NCBI RefSeq assembly: GCF_013823385.1
Contig: NZ_PNMA01000016.1
Span: 20,989-84,988, forward strand
Origin: Hyphomonas sp.
Lineage (GTDB): Bacteria; Pseudomonadota; Alphaproteobacteria; Caulobacterales; Hyphomonadaceae
Reading direction: 5' to 3'
Length of the DNA: 64,000 nt
The notes beneath the pieces are model-generated. The model made no database searches, was not told the origin of the DNA, and saw only the letters and a list, made by a program, of their open reading frames with translations. How positions within the stretch are numbered: the first letter of the stretch is position 1; the number at the start of each line of letters is the position of its first letter. The translations under genes were made by a program, and so were the position numbers. Shown here piece by piece: positions 7,681 through 16,332 of this stretch.

Positions 7681-8486
7681 CGCGCCGCCTCCAGCGCTGC
7701 GGCAATATCCGCCGCCTCATCGGCCACGAACCAGCCGCCGCAGGACACGCGGGCCTCATCCATGTCGATCACCTGCGCCTTCGCCATCAGCCGCCGCATC
7801 ACCGGATGGCGCGAAACGGACCACCGGTCGGTTGCGTCATCGTCAAATCCGAAAAACGCCGCCAGGATCAGCCCCGGCGGGTCCATCACCAGACTTTCCA
7901 GCGGCAGGCTTGTCCAGCCTGATCCTGTATTGGCGTTCTCAAGGCCAGCATGGGTCATGATGGACGCGATCATCGTATCCTTGCCCGCGCTCACGCCGCC
8001 GGGCGTCACATAAAGCGCCTTGCGCCCGCTCGGCGCAGCGGGCTTCGGGACGGCAGCAAGAATGGCTTCCGCCCGCGGCCCCTGCCCGATGGCGGCGGCC
8101 ACTTCGCGCAGCAGGCCGCCCGTGCCTTCAACGTCATTTGCATAGCCGATCTGGACGGTACGGATGCCGAAACGCTGATAAAGCCCCAGGGCCCGCGCGT
8201 CCCCGCCCCAGCTGCGCACGACCACATCCGGAGCGAGCGCGACGACATCCTCTGCCGCCGCGCGCACCTTGGGAATGCCTGCCGCCCTGCCTCTCAGATG
8301 ACTGAACTGGCGTTCGCTGTCCTTGGAGAGCGCAAGGATCTGCTCCCGGTCTGCCAGCGCCAGCACGAACTGGTCGGCGCAATAGTCCAGCGACACAATC
8401 GTCGGCCGTGGCGATGGGAAGACCGGCTCTGCCGAAGCAAAGCCGGTCAGCCCCATCAGGAGCAAGGCGGCAAGCCGCAGTCTCAC
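7677..8486 (-). CDS. btuF: Periplasmic cobalamin-binding protein
   Basis: A 269-aa cluster-III substrate-binding protein with a signal peptide (MRLRLAALLLMGLTGFASA). The fold is supported by PTIVSLDYCADQFVLALADREQILALS near the N-terminus, LAPDVVV, and a C-terminal lobe with GKDTMIASIMTHAGLEN. It starts with GTG at 8486, overlapping the btuB stop as GTGA. It would hand B12 from the outer-membrane receptor to BtuCD. It has an unusually short mature chain, but the family range (240-300) covers it. Confidence 0.88.
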   Translation of the reverse strand: MRLRLAALLLMGLTGFASAEPVFPSPRPTIVSLDYCADQFVLALADREQILALSKDSERQFSHLRGRAAGIPKVRAAAEDVVALAPDVVVRSWGGDARALGLYQRFGIRTVQIGYANDVEGTGGLLREVAAAIGQGPRAEAILAAVPKPAAPSGRKALYVTPGGVSAGKDTMIASIMTHAGLENANTGSGWTSLPLESLVMDPPGLILAAFFGFDDDATDRWSVSRHPVMRRLMAKAQVIDMDEARVSCGGWFVADEAADIAAALEAAR

Positions 8487-10333
8487 CGCAGCTTCAGTCC
8501 CACGAAGACGCCGGCGCCAGGGCCATTATAGCCATAAACGTCTGTCGCGGTTTCATCGAAGATGTTCTCGCCGCGCAGCGTGATGGCAATACGCTCCGTC
8601 AGCGGATATTCTGCCGTGACGGACGCCAGCGTATACGCGCCGAGCGTAACCGGGCGCGCCGGGAACGGACCGAAATCGGTGTCTCCCTGATCGCCCACAT
8701 AGTCGAGCGCCGCGCCGAGGCGCAGGCCATCCGGCCTCACCGTCCAGTCAATCGCCAGCGAGGCAGTGGCGTCCGGAATGCGGATTTCATCCACGCCGTT
8801 ATTGTCCTGCGAGTCGAAGAAGGTCGCCTGGCCGGAGACAGCGAGGTTTGCCAGCGCCTGCCAGCGCGCCGCAAGTTCGACGCCGCTACGCTCGCTGTCG
8901 GTCGCGCGGTTGGCCGCCGTGGAGGTGAAGTCCGGATTGAACGCGGTGTAGATTTCGTTCTCCAGATCGGCATTGAAGTAGGTCGCCGAATAGCTGAACG
9001 GGCCAACCGTCTGCTCCCAGCCGATTTCCCAGCTGGTGGATTCTTCCGGCTTCAGGTCCGGATTGCCGATAAAGCTGCCGGGGAAGAAGCCAAACAGCTC
9101 CGTGAACGTCGGGTTCTTCACACCCGTGCCAACCGAGCCCCGCACGCGCCCGCCGATCTGCTCGAACGCATAGCCCGCGCCCAGGCGCCAGGTGGTCGCA
9201 TCTTCAAACCGGCCTTTATTGTCGTCATGACGCGCCGATGCGGAAAAGTCGAAGTCGCCCGCCGCAAGGCGGTATTCGCCGGCAAAACCAACAGACTCAA
9301 ACGCTTCGGACGCGTCCGTGCCACCGCCATACTGAACATCGCGGCGGTCATAGGTTTCGCGCTCATAGTCCACCAGACCGGTCAGCGTGTGAACGCCGGT
9401 GGTGTAGCTTGGCGACCAGGCGAGCTTCGTGCGCTTGCCTTTGGCGTCATCGGTCTTTGCCCCGGCTCTGAAATTGTCGCGCTCCACCTGATTGAAGCTG
9501 GCGCGGATGACATGATCGAGCGGCCCATAGGTGCCCGTCAGCGCGCCGCCGATCAGCCACTGATCTGCCTCGGTGCGATGGTCAGTATCGTTGAGAAGGC
9601 CATCAAAGTCCGTATCCGCATCGAACTCGGACTCCGTCTGCCGGGCAAGCCCCACCAGAGAGAGCGCCCAGTCCGCCCCCAGCTCAAGCTTGCTGGTCAG
9701 AAGGCCGGAAAACGCTTCGGAGCCATCCTTGCCGCCGCCGGTGCCCGAGGTGTCCACGCCGTCGGTGGTGAAGCCGGTCACGGCAGCGCCAAACTTCGGC
9801 CCGCCATAGCCAAGCGCGCCGCGCACGGTGCCAAAGCTGCCGGCTTCGGCATACGCATTTAGCCCCGCTTCCCGCGCCGCCGAAAGCGACACCACACCGC
9901 CAATCGCGTCTGATCCGTGGATCGAAGACGCCGCCCCGCGCAGCACTTCGATGCGGCCAACCGGCAGCGCGGTCAGCAGGCCGAAATCAGTCTCCCCGTT
10001 CACCGGATCGGAAATCTCGATGCCCTCGAAGAGAACCAGCGTGTGGTTGGCCTCGGCGCCGCGCATGCGCACCTGGGTCAGCCCCCCAACAGCGCCCGAG
10101 CGGGAGACGGCCACGCCCGGAACCGCGCGAAGCTGGTCCACCGGGTTCGGCGACAGGCGAACGGCCAGATCCTCCGGCGTCAGTACGGATACGGAGGATG
10201 TTACGCTATCGAGTTCAATGGCGCGCAGGCCGGAAACTTCAACTGGGTCGAGCACGCGGGTTTCTTCAGCCTGCGCGATGGATGCGTTGAGGACGAGCGC
10301 AGAAGCGCCCATGAGTGTGAGTCTGAGGAACAT
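8483..10333 (-). CDS. btuB: TonB-dependent vitamin B12 receptor
   Basis: A 616-aa outer-membrane receptor. A signal peptide (residues 1-22, ending AQA) leads to a TonB-box-like segment (LDPVEVSGL), a plug domain (LRAVPGVAVSRSGAVGGLTQVRMRGAEANHTLVLFEGIEI) and a beta-barrel ending in the aromatic-like VGLKLR. A possible Ca-binding loop DADTDFDGLLNDTDH lies near residue 240, as in BtuB proteins that use calcium to bind cobalamin. It is the first gene of the B12 operon, about 130 nt downstream of a cobalamin riboswitch, so expression should fall when adenosylcobalamin is plentiful. Size is close to E. coli BtuB (614 aa with signal). Confidence 0.93.
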   Translation of the reverse strand: MFLRLTLMGASALVLNASIAQAEETRVLDPVEVSGLRAIELDSVTSSVSVLTPEDLAVRLSPNPVDQLRAVPGVAVSRSGAVGGLTQVRMRGAEANHTLVLFEGIEISDPVNGETDFGLLTALPVGRIEVLRGAASSIHGSDAIGGVVSLSAAREAGLNAYAEAGSFGTVRGALGYGGPKFGAAVTGFTTDGVDTSGTGGGKDGSEAFSGLLTSKLELGADWALSLVGLARQTESEFDADTDFDGLLNDTDHRTEADQWLIGGALTGTYGPLDHVIRASFNQVERDNFRAGAKTDDAKGKRTKLAWSPSYTTGVHTLTGLVDYERETYDRRDVQYGGGTDASEAFESVGFAGEYRLAAGDFDFSASARHDDNKGRFEDATTWRLGAGYAFEQIGGRVRGSVGTGVKNPTFTELFGFFPGSFIGNPDLKPEESTSWEIGWEQTVGPFSYSATYFNADLENEIYTAFNPDFTSTAANRATDSERSGVELAARWQALANLAVSGQATFFDSQDNNGVDEIRIPDATASLAIDWTVRPDGLRLGAALDYVGDQGDTDFGPFPARPVTLGAYTLASVTAEYPLTERIAITLRGENIFDETATDVYGYNGPGAGVFVGLKLR

Positions 10334-10359
10334 CGGTCCACAGGTCCTTCTTTGGCCGG

Positions 10360-10374
10360 AGGGCTTTTAGCCCT
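10360..10374 (-). promoter_or_regulatory. Possible expression-platform hairpin before btuB
   Basis: AGGGC-TTTTA-GCCCT is a 5-bp perfect hairpin between the riboswitch aptamer and the btuB start, 27 nt before the ATG. No T-run follows, so if it is part of the expression platform it would act on ribosome access rather than as a terminator. Confidence 0.3.
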
Positions 10375-10460
10375 TTCGCGGCGGGTTCATGACATGTCGC
10401 ATGAACGGAAGGTTGCCTTCCGCGGCCCTACGCCTGTACCCGGACGGCGAGCCAACGACG

Positions 10461-10625
10461 GCAACAGGCAGGTCTCCTGACTTCGCGGATCATCGCCGGG
10501 GTGAGCTGCCTTCCCGGTTTCCCAGTGGCGTGTGGCTCACACGGCTCCCCGCTCACAGTTACGGGCATAGCGCCGGATTCCCACCGGCTTCCCTTTTCAC
10601 CCGGACTTTACCGGGCACCTGTTGC
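10461..10625 (-). promoter_or_regulatory. Cobalamin (AdoCbl) riboswitch
   Basis: On the minus strand the full aptamer is recognisable: P1 closed by GCAACAGG and CCTGTTGC; GGTGCC...AAAGTCCGGGTGAAAAGGGAA at the 5' side; GCCGGTG-GAATCCGGCGC; a GCCACTGGGAAACCGGGAAGGC stem; and the B12 box GCGAAGTCAGGAGACC. This is the classic 5' leader of B12 uptake genes and reports adenosylcobalamin. It directs btuB-btuF-btuC-btuD. Confidence 0.96.
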
Positions 10626-10739
10626 GTAACGCGGCTGTAATGCGAATTTTGCGGCGCGGCAAGCGGCAAGGCTTCGGGCTCCGAAGGTGGGGAAGCGCAG
10701 AGGATTTGGCCGACGCGCCCATTCCTCAACCTTCCGGTT

Positions 10740-10830
10740 GCGTCATCCCGGTTTCGCCAGAGGCGAAGACCGGGATCCAGTTTCCGGCGGCACTGCTGGG
10801 CCCCGGACATTTGCTGCGCAAATTCCGGGG
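10740..10830. repeat. Two intergenic hairpins between riboswitch and SDR gene
   Basis: CCCGGTTTCGCC-AGA-GGCGAAGACCGGG (around 10748-10773) is a strong stem-loop, and CCGGACATTTGC-TGC-GCAAATTCCGG (10802-10827) is a second. The gap from 10626 to 10885 holds no supportable gene; the ORFs drawn across it are shadows. The hairpins are probably dispersed repeats and may also end the SDR transcript. Confidence 0.5.
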
Positions 10831-10885
10831 TGACGAACCTGCGATACAGGGTCATCCGTCCACGCCCACACAGGGCCGTGGTCAA

Positions 10886-11653
10886 TCAAAGACTATTTAG
10901 CAAATGCCCGCCATCAACCACGAGCGTCGAGCCTGTCATGAAGCTCCCGGCATCCGAGGCCAGCAGCAGCAGCGGCCCGGCCAGTTCGTTGATGTCGCCG
11001 ATGCGGCGCATGGCGATCCGGCGGATCATCTGCAGGCCCTGTTCGCTCTCGAGGAACTCGTCATTGATCTCGGTCTTGAAATAGCCCGGCGCGATCGCGT
11101 TCACGCGCACGCCATAGCGGGCCATCTCCAGCGCCATTTGGCGGGTCATGTGGTCAACCCCGGCCTTCGACACGCAATAGGCCGTCGTCATAGCCTGGGG
11201 GTGGAGGCCCGTGATCGAGGCGATGTTGATGATCGAGCCCTTCGCCTTGGCGGCCACCATAGCGTTCGCGCCGTGCTTGGCCACGCGCCACACACCGGTG
11301 AGGTTGGTGTCGATCACGGCGTTCCAGTCTTCCTCGCTCATGTCGCGGAACCAGCCTTCGCGCGACATGCCGGAATTGTTGACGATGATGTCAGCCGGGC
11401 GGCCAAGGGCCTCCTTGATGGAATCAAAGGCGGCGACGATGCTGCCATCATCGGTCACATCCATGGCCACCGACAGCGCATTCCCGCCCTTGCGGGTGAT
11501 CGCGCCCGCCACTTCTTCCAGCCGGTCCATCCGCCGTGCCGCCAGGACAACCGTAGCCCCGGCATCGGACAGAACATGCGCAAAATGGCGGCCCAGGCCG
11601 CTTGACGCTCCGGTAACCAGAGCCACGCGATTAGCCAGACTAAACATACTCAT
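10886..11653 (-). CDS. Short-chain dehydrogenase/reductase
   Basis: A 255-aa classical SDR. The NAD(P) site is TGASSGLGRHFA (about residues 14-25), with NNSG in place of the common NNAG. The catalytic serine is in NIASITG, and Tyr/Lys in AYCVSKAG. The C-terminus carries the usual GGHLL after VVD. AARRMDR after the second strand suggests NADPH preference. The substrate is unknown; FabG-like 3-oxoacyl or alcohol reductions are typical. It is a single gene, divergent from the transhydrogenase operon with 59 nt between the two starts. Confidence 0.85.
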   Translation of the reverse strand: MSMFSLANRVALVTGASSGLGRHFAHVLSDAGATVVLAARRMDRLEEVAGAITRKGGNALSVAMDVTDDGSIVAAFDSIKEALGRPADIIVNNSGMSREGWFRDMSEEDWNAVIDTNLTGVWRVAKHGANAMVAAKAKGSIINIASITGLHPQAMTTAYCVSKAGVDHMTRQMALEMARYGVRVNAIAPGYFKTEINDEFLESEQGLQMIRRIAMRRIGDINELAGPLLLLASDAGSFMTGSTLVVDGGHLLNSL

Positions 11654-11712
11654 GCCCTAAACCCTCAAAATAACTATTGCACGGCGCAAAGTTTAACCTA
11701 ATCCAAGTGCCT

Positions 11713-12840
11713 ATGAAGATATCAGTGCTCAAAGAACGGCGACCCGGCGAGACCCGCGTGGCGGCAACTCCGGAGACAGTCAAGAAGCTAATTGGCCTGG
11801 GCCACACGGTCACGGTCGAGGGAGGAGCAGGAACCGTTGCCGGTTTCCTGGACGCAGCCTTTACCGAAGCAGGCGCCAGCATCGCTGGCTCGGCTGCCGA
11901 GGCGGCAAGCGGCGCGGACATTGTGTTCAAGGTCCGCCGCCCGGAACCTGGCGAGATCGCCGCCCTGCCCGAAGGCGCGGCGCTGATCGCGCTGATGGAG
12001 CCCTACGCCTATCCGGCCGAGGAACTCGCCGCGCTGAACGCGAAGAAGATCGCGGCGCTCTCGATGGAGTTCACGCCCCGAATCACGCGGGCCCAGTCGA
12101 TGGACGCGCTCTCGTCCCAGTCAAACCTTGCCGGCTACCGGTCGGTCATTGAAGGCGCGCAGATCTATGGCCGCGCCATGCCGATGATGATGACCGCGGC
12201 CGGCACAGTCGCCCCGGCCAAGGTGTTCATCATGGGCGCCGGCGTCGCCGGCCTCCAGGCCATCGCCACCGCCCGCCGTCTCGGCGCGGTCGTCACGGCC
12301 AATGATGTGCGCCCCGCCGCCAAGGAACAGGTCGCCTCGCTCGGCGCCAAGTTCATCGCGGTCGAGGATGACGAGTTCAAGGCGGCCGAAACCTCGGGCG
12401 GCTATGCCAAGGAAATGTCGCCCGAATACCAGGCGAAGCAAGCTGCCCTCACCGCCAGCCACATCGCCAAGCAGGATATTGTCGTCACCACGGCGCTGAT
12501 CCCCGGCCGCCCGGCGCCCGTGCTGATCACCGAAGAGATGGTCAAATCGATGAAGCCCGGCTCGGTCATCGTCGACATGGCCGTCTCCCAGGGCGGCAAC
12601 TGCCCGCTCTCCAAGGCCGATGAGATCGTCGATGTGGGCGGCGTCAAAGTGGCCGGGTTCTCAAACCTGCCCGCCCGCCTGCCGGCTGACGCCTCGTCCC
12701 TCTACGCCAAAAACCTGCTCGCCTTCATTCCGCTGATCACGGCCGAAGGCGGCGCCCTCACCCTCGACACTGAGGATGAAGTCGTCGTCGCCATGCTGCT
12801 CACCCGGAACGGCGCAACCGTTAGCGAAAGGCTGAAGTGA
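11713..12840 (+). CDS. pntAA: NAD(P) transhydrogenase subunit alpha part 1
   Basis: A 375-aa soluble domain I of the proton-translocating transhydrogenase, which binds NAD(H). It matches the alanine dehydrogenase/PntA fold: [21 protein letters not shown] at the N-terminus, SLMEPYAYP-like strands and the nucleotide motif [18 protein letters not shown] (about 171-188). The start at 11713 (MKISV) is used because the 12 extra codons of the ORF-track version have no family similarity. There is no clear ribosome-binding site; a weak TTGCAC-N16-TAATCC ends about 8 nt before the ATG, so the transcript may be nearly leaderless (inference). It overlaps pntAB by one base. Confidence 0.95.
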   Translation: MKISVLKERRPGETRVAATPETVKKLIGLGHTVTVEGGAGTVAGFLDAAFTEAGASIAGSAAEAASGADIVFKVRRPEPGEIAALPEGAALIALMEPYAYPAEELAALNAKKIAALSMEFTPRITRAQSMDALSSQSNLAGYRSVIEGAQIYGRAMPMMMTAAGTVAPAKVFIMGAGVAGLQAIATARRLGAVVTANDVRPAAKEQVASLGAKFIAVEDDEFKAAETSGGYAKEMSPEYQAKQAALTASHIAKQDIVVTTALIPGRPAPVLITEEMVKSMKPGSVIVDMAVSQGGNCPLSKADEIVDVGGVKVAGFSNLPARLPADASSLYAKNLLAFIPLITAEGGALTLDTEDEVVVAMLLTRNGATVSERLK

Positions 12841-13208
12841 TGAAACGCGCTCTTGCCAGCTCCCTCGCCCTTGCCGCTTTCGCGCTCCCGGCCTTTGCCG
12901 ATGCCGGCGGCATCAACTCCACCGTATTCCTGGCCGCGATCTTCGCGCTCGCCTGCTTCGTCGGCTACTATGTCGTCTGGTCGGTCACGCCCGCGCTGCA
13001 CACGCCGCTGATGGCCGTGACCAACGCGATTTCGTCCGTGATCGTCGTCGGCGCGCTCGTCGCGGCGGCCGCCCACGGCCTCAGCTCGGAAGGCTGGGTC
13101 GCCAAGATACTCGGCGCCATCGCGGTTGCCCTCGCCAGTGTCAACATCTTCGGCGGCTTCCTCGTCACCCAGCGCATGCTGGCCATGTATAAGAAGAAGG
13201 GACAGTAA
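12840..13208 (+). CDS. pntAB: NAD(P) transhydrogenase subunit alpha part 2
   Basis: A 122-aa membrane subunit holding part of domain II of the transhydrogenase. An N-terminal signal-like segment ([18 protein letters not shown]) is followed by three transmembrane helices ([58 protein letters not shown]). [13 protein letters not shown] is the conserved loop. The ATG at 12840 shares its A with the pntAA stop. Split alpha subunits of this type are usual in alphaproteobacteria. Confidence 0.94.
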   Translation: MKRALASSLALAAFALPAFADAGGINSTVFLAAIFALACFVGYYVVWSVTPALHTPLMAVTNAISSVIVVGALVAAAAHGLSSEGWVAKILGAIAVALASVNIFGGFLVTQRMLAMYKKKGQ

Positions 13209-13211
13209 GCC

Positions 13212-14630
13212 TTGGAACAGTTCCACTCGACCTGGGCGCCCCTGCTCTATCTCGTCTCGGGCATCCTCTTCATCCTCGCCCTGCGCGGCCTTTCCAGCCC
13301 GGCCACCAGCCAGAAGGGCAACCGCAACGGCATGATCGGCATGACCATTGCGGTCGCCACCACGATCATCCTGCTCTGGGACCTGCTGGACCCGGCCACC
13401 TGGGGCCTGATGATCGGCGCGGTCGCCATCGGCGGCACCATCGGCGCGATCATCGCGCGCAAAATTCCGATGACGGACATGCCCCAGCTCGTCGCCGCCT
13501 TCCACTCGCTCGTCGGCCTTGCCGCCGTGCTGGTCGCGTCGGCCGCGCTCTATGCGCCGGGCAGCTTCGGCATCCTGGGTGTCACGGGCATCAACCCCGT
13601 CTCCCTCATCGAACTCGGCCTCGGCTCGGCCATCGGCGCGCTGACCTTCACCGGTTCGGTCATCGCCTTTGCCAAACTCAACGGCAATATGAGCGGCGCG
13701 CCGATCCTGCTGCCCGCCCGCCACGTGCTCAACATCGCCCTTGGCGTCGGCATCATCGCCCTGATGGTGATCCTCATCCAGTCCGGCGGCAGCGCCCACT
13801 GGGCCTTCTGGGGTCTGACGGTTCTGGCGCTGATCCTCGGCATCACGCTCATCATCCCGATCGGCGGGGCAGACATGCCCGTCGTCGTCTCGATGCTGAA
13901 CTCGTATTCCGGCTGGGCCGCCGCGGCGCTGGGCTTCACGCTCGGCAACTTCGCCCTGATCATCACCGGCGCGCTCGTCGGCTCCTCGGGCGCGATCCTT
14001 TCCTACATCATGTGCAAAGGCATGAACCGCAGCTTCATCTCGGTCATCCTTGGCGGCTTTGGCGGGGAAGACGCAGCGGCCGCTGCGGGCGGCGCGAAGG
14101 TAGACCGGCCTTACAAGCGCGGCTCGGCCGAAGACGCCGCCTTCATCATGAAGAACGCCTCCAAGGTCATCATCGTGCCGGGCTATGGCATGGCGGTCGC
14201 CCAGGCCCAGCACGCGCTGAAGGAAATGGCTGAAAAGCTGAAAGCCGAAGGCGTCGAAGTGAAATACGCCATCCACCCCGTCGCGGGCCGGATGCCGGGC
14301 CACATGAACGTCCTCCTCGCCGAAGCGCAGGTGCCCTATGATGAGGTTTTCGAGCTGGAAGACATCAACTCGGAATTCTCCGCCTCCGATGTCGCCTTCG
14401 TCATCGGCGCCAACGATGTGACCAACCCCGCCGCCAAGACCGACAAGACCTCGCCGATCTATGGCATGCCCATCCTCGACGTGGAAAACGCCCGCACGGT
14501 GCTGTTCATCAAGCGCTCGATGGGCTCTGGCTATGCCGGCATCGAGAACGAGCTGTTCTTCCACGACAACACGATGATGCTGCTCGCCGACGCCAAGAAG
14601 ATGGTCGAGGACATCGTCAAGGCGCTGTAG
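13212..14630 (+). CDS. pntB: NAD(P) transhydrogenase subunit beta
   Basis: A 472-aa subunit carrying the remaining transmembrane helices and the NADP(H)-binding domain III, which couples proton entry to hydride transfer from NADH to NADP+. The membrane part runs to about residue 270. Domain III begins near VDRPYKRGSAEDAAF, with the NADP site VIIVPGYGMAVAQAQHAL and the conserved YAIHPVAGRMPGHMNVLLAEA, then VIGANDVTNPAA. It starts with TTG at 13212, 3 nt after pntAB; no in-frame ATG fits before residue 42. The operon ends in a clear terminator 22 nt downstream. This complex is a main source of NADPH. Confidence 0.96.
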   Translation: MEQFHSTWAPLLYLVSGILFILALRGLSSPATSQKGNRNGMIGMTIAVATTIILLWDLLDPATWGLMIGAVAIGGTIGAIIARKIPMTDMPQLVAAFHSLVGLAAVLVASAALYAPGSFGILGVTGINPVSLIELGLGSAIGALTFTGSVIAFAKLNGNMSGAPILLPARHVLNIALGVGIIALMVILIQSGGSAHWAFWGLTVLALILGITLIIPIGGADMPVVVSMLNSYSGWAAAALGFTLGNFALIITGALVGSSGAILSYIMCKGMNRSFISVILGGFGGEDAAAAAGGAKVDRPYKRGSAEDAAFIMKNASKVIIVPGYGMAVAQAQHALKEMAEKLKAEGVEVKYAIHPVAGRMPGHMNVLLAEAQVPYDEVFELEDINSEFSASDVAFVIGANDVTNPAAKTDKTSPIYGMPILDVENARTVLFIKRSMGSGYAGIENELFFHDNTMMLLADAKKMVEDIVKAL

Positions 14631-14651
14631 GGCGTTCATCTGCACCCAAAC

Positions 14652-14687
14652 AAAAGGCGGGCTCGCACTGCGATGCCCGCCTTTTTT
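14652..14687 (+). terminator. Rho-independent terminator after pntB
   Basis: AAAAGGCGGGC - loop - GCCCGCCTTTTTT: an 11-bp stem counting the A/T flank, followed by a T-run, 22 nt after the pntB stop. Confidence 0.9.
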
Positions 14688-14703
14688 GATCCGGATACCC
14701 GCC

Positions 14704-14785
14704 CATCCTTCGACTTCGCTCAGGATGAGCTCCGAGGTGTAGCGCTTCTATCGAGAAGCTCATCCTGAGCGAAGTCGAAGGATAG
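14704..14785. repeat. Inverted-repeat pair, CATCCTTCGACTTCGCTCAGGATGA family (copy 1)
   Basis: Two arms of about 27 bp, CATCCTTCGACTTCGCTC... and its reverse complement, are separated by a 27-nt spacer. They lie in the gap between pntB and ldcA. The same arm sequence occurs again at 24382-24464 with the two arms in the opposite order. Each arm is itself partly palindromic (TCATCCTGAGCGAAGTCGAAGGA). This is a dispersed intergenic repeat, not a gene. Confidence 0.85.
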
Positions 14786-14797
14786 AGCGGGCTCAGC

Positions 14798-15637
14798 TCA
14801 CGCCCCCACGCCCCGCGCCCCAAACACCACAATCTTGTTCGCCACATCATGGCCAATGTCCGCCCGGCCAAGATACGCGATGCCGCTGCGCGCGCACCAG
14901 TGCCGCGCAATCTCTTCCTCATCCTGCCCGAAATCGACATCATTCACCGGGATCGGCCCGCACCGGCCGAGCCGGATGCCGGCGGCCGCGCGCACCGTCT
15001 CGCTGGAGGTCAGCGTGAACATCAGCCGGTCCAGCCGGTAATGATACTCGCCCACATCCTCGATCAGCAGCGTCGCCCCGGAAAGGTCGGGCGCATGCAC
15101 CGTCCCGATCAAACTCGCCAGTACACTGATATTATACGCCGCGTACTTTCCCGGCGCGAGCGTGCCAGGCTCAACGCCCGCCTCGCCGTCCGCCCCGCTC
15201 AGAAACCCGATCGCCCGGCGCACGGCGGCCTCGCCGCCCTCGCGCAGAATGTCCGCCGGCATCGGCCCATGCGCCACCCGGCCAATCCCATCGCGTGCCA
15301 GCCGCGCCAGCAGGAACCCGGTATCGCTATACCCCATATACGTCTTGCGCCGCGCCGCCGCGCCCAGCCGCTCAAACGCCATATCCAGTAACCGGCAAGC
15401 CCCATACCCCCCCCGCGCAAACCAGATCGCATCGAGGCTGGGATCATTGGCAAACTGGGCGAAAGCGTCCGCCCGAGCGGCATCCGACCCGGCGAAGTGG
15501 CCATCGTGCAGGAAGCATTGGGGGTGGAAGAAGAGTTCGACCGCATCCCCCGCAATGGCCGTTACACGGTCCGCAATGCCTTCGTCTAGCACCCGCCCAG
15601 GCGCGACAATGCCGATACGTGTCACCTTCGCGCCCAT
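14798..15637 (-). CDS. ldcA: LD-carboxypeptidase (peptidase family S66)
   Basis: A 279-aa S66 serine peptidase, the family of LdcA and microcin-immunity MccF. The nucleophile sits in MGYSDTGF (Ser about 104), preceded by the conserved ARGGYGACRLLD. Glu in LIEDVGEYHYRLDR and His in DIGHDVANKIV are the probable remaining triad members. LdcA removes the terminal D-alanine from murein tetrapeptides in the cytoplasm during cell-wall recycling. Start ATG at 15637 follows GGGAAAG. It faces away from a Mur ligase gene across an AT-rich gap; the pair would make sense in muropeptide recycling. Confidence 0.88.
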   Translation of the reverse strand: MGAKVTRIGIVAPGRVLDEGIADRVTAIAGDAVELFFHPQCFLHDGHFAGSDAARADAFAQFANDPSLDAIWFARGGYGACRLLDMAFERLGAAARRKTYMGYSDTGFLLARLARDGIGRVAHGPMPADILREGGEAAVRRAIGFLSGADGEAGVEPGTLAPGKYAAYNISVLASLIGTVHAPDLSGATLLIEDVGEYHYRLDRLMFTLTSSETVRAAAGIRLGRCGPIPVNDVDFGQDEEEIARHWCARSGIAYLGRADIGHDVANKIVVFGARGVGA

Positions 15638-15841
15638 GTCACTTTCCCAGAGTTGCGGATGCAGTTTAAGCGGTGTTCCCGCGAAATTGGAACTGGCTTA
15701 GACTCACACAACCAACCAACGCACTTGAATCATGCAATTTTTGATAGCTAATCTTCATAGTAGACTGCCTGCGATTCATGCGGTGAAACAACTAAGATTT
15801 AGTCAGATGTTTGGAACAATTGCTATCGGAGACTGTTGAAG
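15638..15841. other. AT-rich intergenic stretch upstream of orphan gene
   Basis: About 200 nt of markedly lower GC than its surroundings between the divergent ldcA and the orphan gene at 15842. It must hold both promoters; no clear operator was seen. Confidence 0.5.
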
Positions 15842-16213
15842 ATGCGAATTCGAGACTTGGAAGACGCAATTGAGAAAGCGCTGACCCCGTTCATTGAAGA
15901 CATCGTGATCACGAAGGACGGTATATCCGGACAGCTCTTAGAAGAGGGCAAATGGATTAAAGGGCGTTTTGAAAAAAACATCCGCATCGATCAGCCTACG
16001 CATGGAGTTGGTCAAACGCACGCGCATGTTTATGGTCGCAAGGGAGACGAGCACGTGGTTGTGAATGTGGACGGCAGCGCAAGCCACAAAAGCAAGGGAC
16101 GTTTGCATGACAAGGACGCTGACGCACTAAGAGAGATTGGGTTCAACATCCCCAACGATAACATTGTGGAATGCGAGCAAATCGAAGCTCTACCCTCACT
16201 TTTGCTAGGCTAG
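15842..16213 (+). CDS. Conserved-looking protein of unknown function in an AT-rich islet
   Basis: A 123-aa soluble protein. I use ATG 15842 (MRIRDLEDAIE), with GGAG 10 nt before it, rather than TTG 15836. The N-terminal half is acidic (EKALTPFIEDIVITKDGI); the C-terminal half has a compact motif THGVGQTHAHVYGRKGDEH then VVNVDGSASHKSKGRLHDKDADALREIGF. I do not know its activity; I have an impression of similar small orphan proteins scattered in other bacteria, but cannot verify it. Base composition and codon use differ from every neighbour, and it interrupts the ldcA/Mur ligase pair, so it was probably acquired by transfer. No mobility gene accompanies it. Confidence 0.65.
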   Translation: MRIRDLEDAIEKALTPFIEDIVITKDGISGQLLEEGKWIKGRFEKNIRIDQPTHGVGQTHAHVYGRKGDEHVVVNVDGSASHKSKGRLHDKDADALREIGFNIPNDNIVECEQIEALPSLLLG

Positions 16214-16332
16214 GATTTTAACTCAAACGTGCGCATCAGCGCTCGAACTGAGTTCGTGCTGATCAACATAAAAGCCAACTCACCAAAATCGCCACGATGG
16301 TGCGTGGCCAACCCCTGCTGTAGAACTCCATC

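Noticed and set aside
12702-14645. 647-aa ORF on the minus strand
   Set aside because: Lies fully antisense to pntAB/pntB, which have full family matches; its His/Asp/Gly/Arg-rich sequence is the usual GC-bias shadow.
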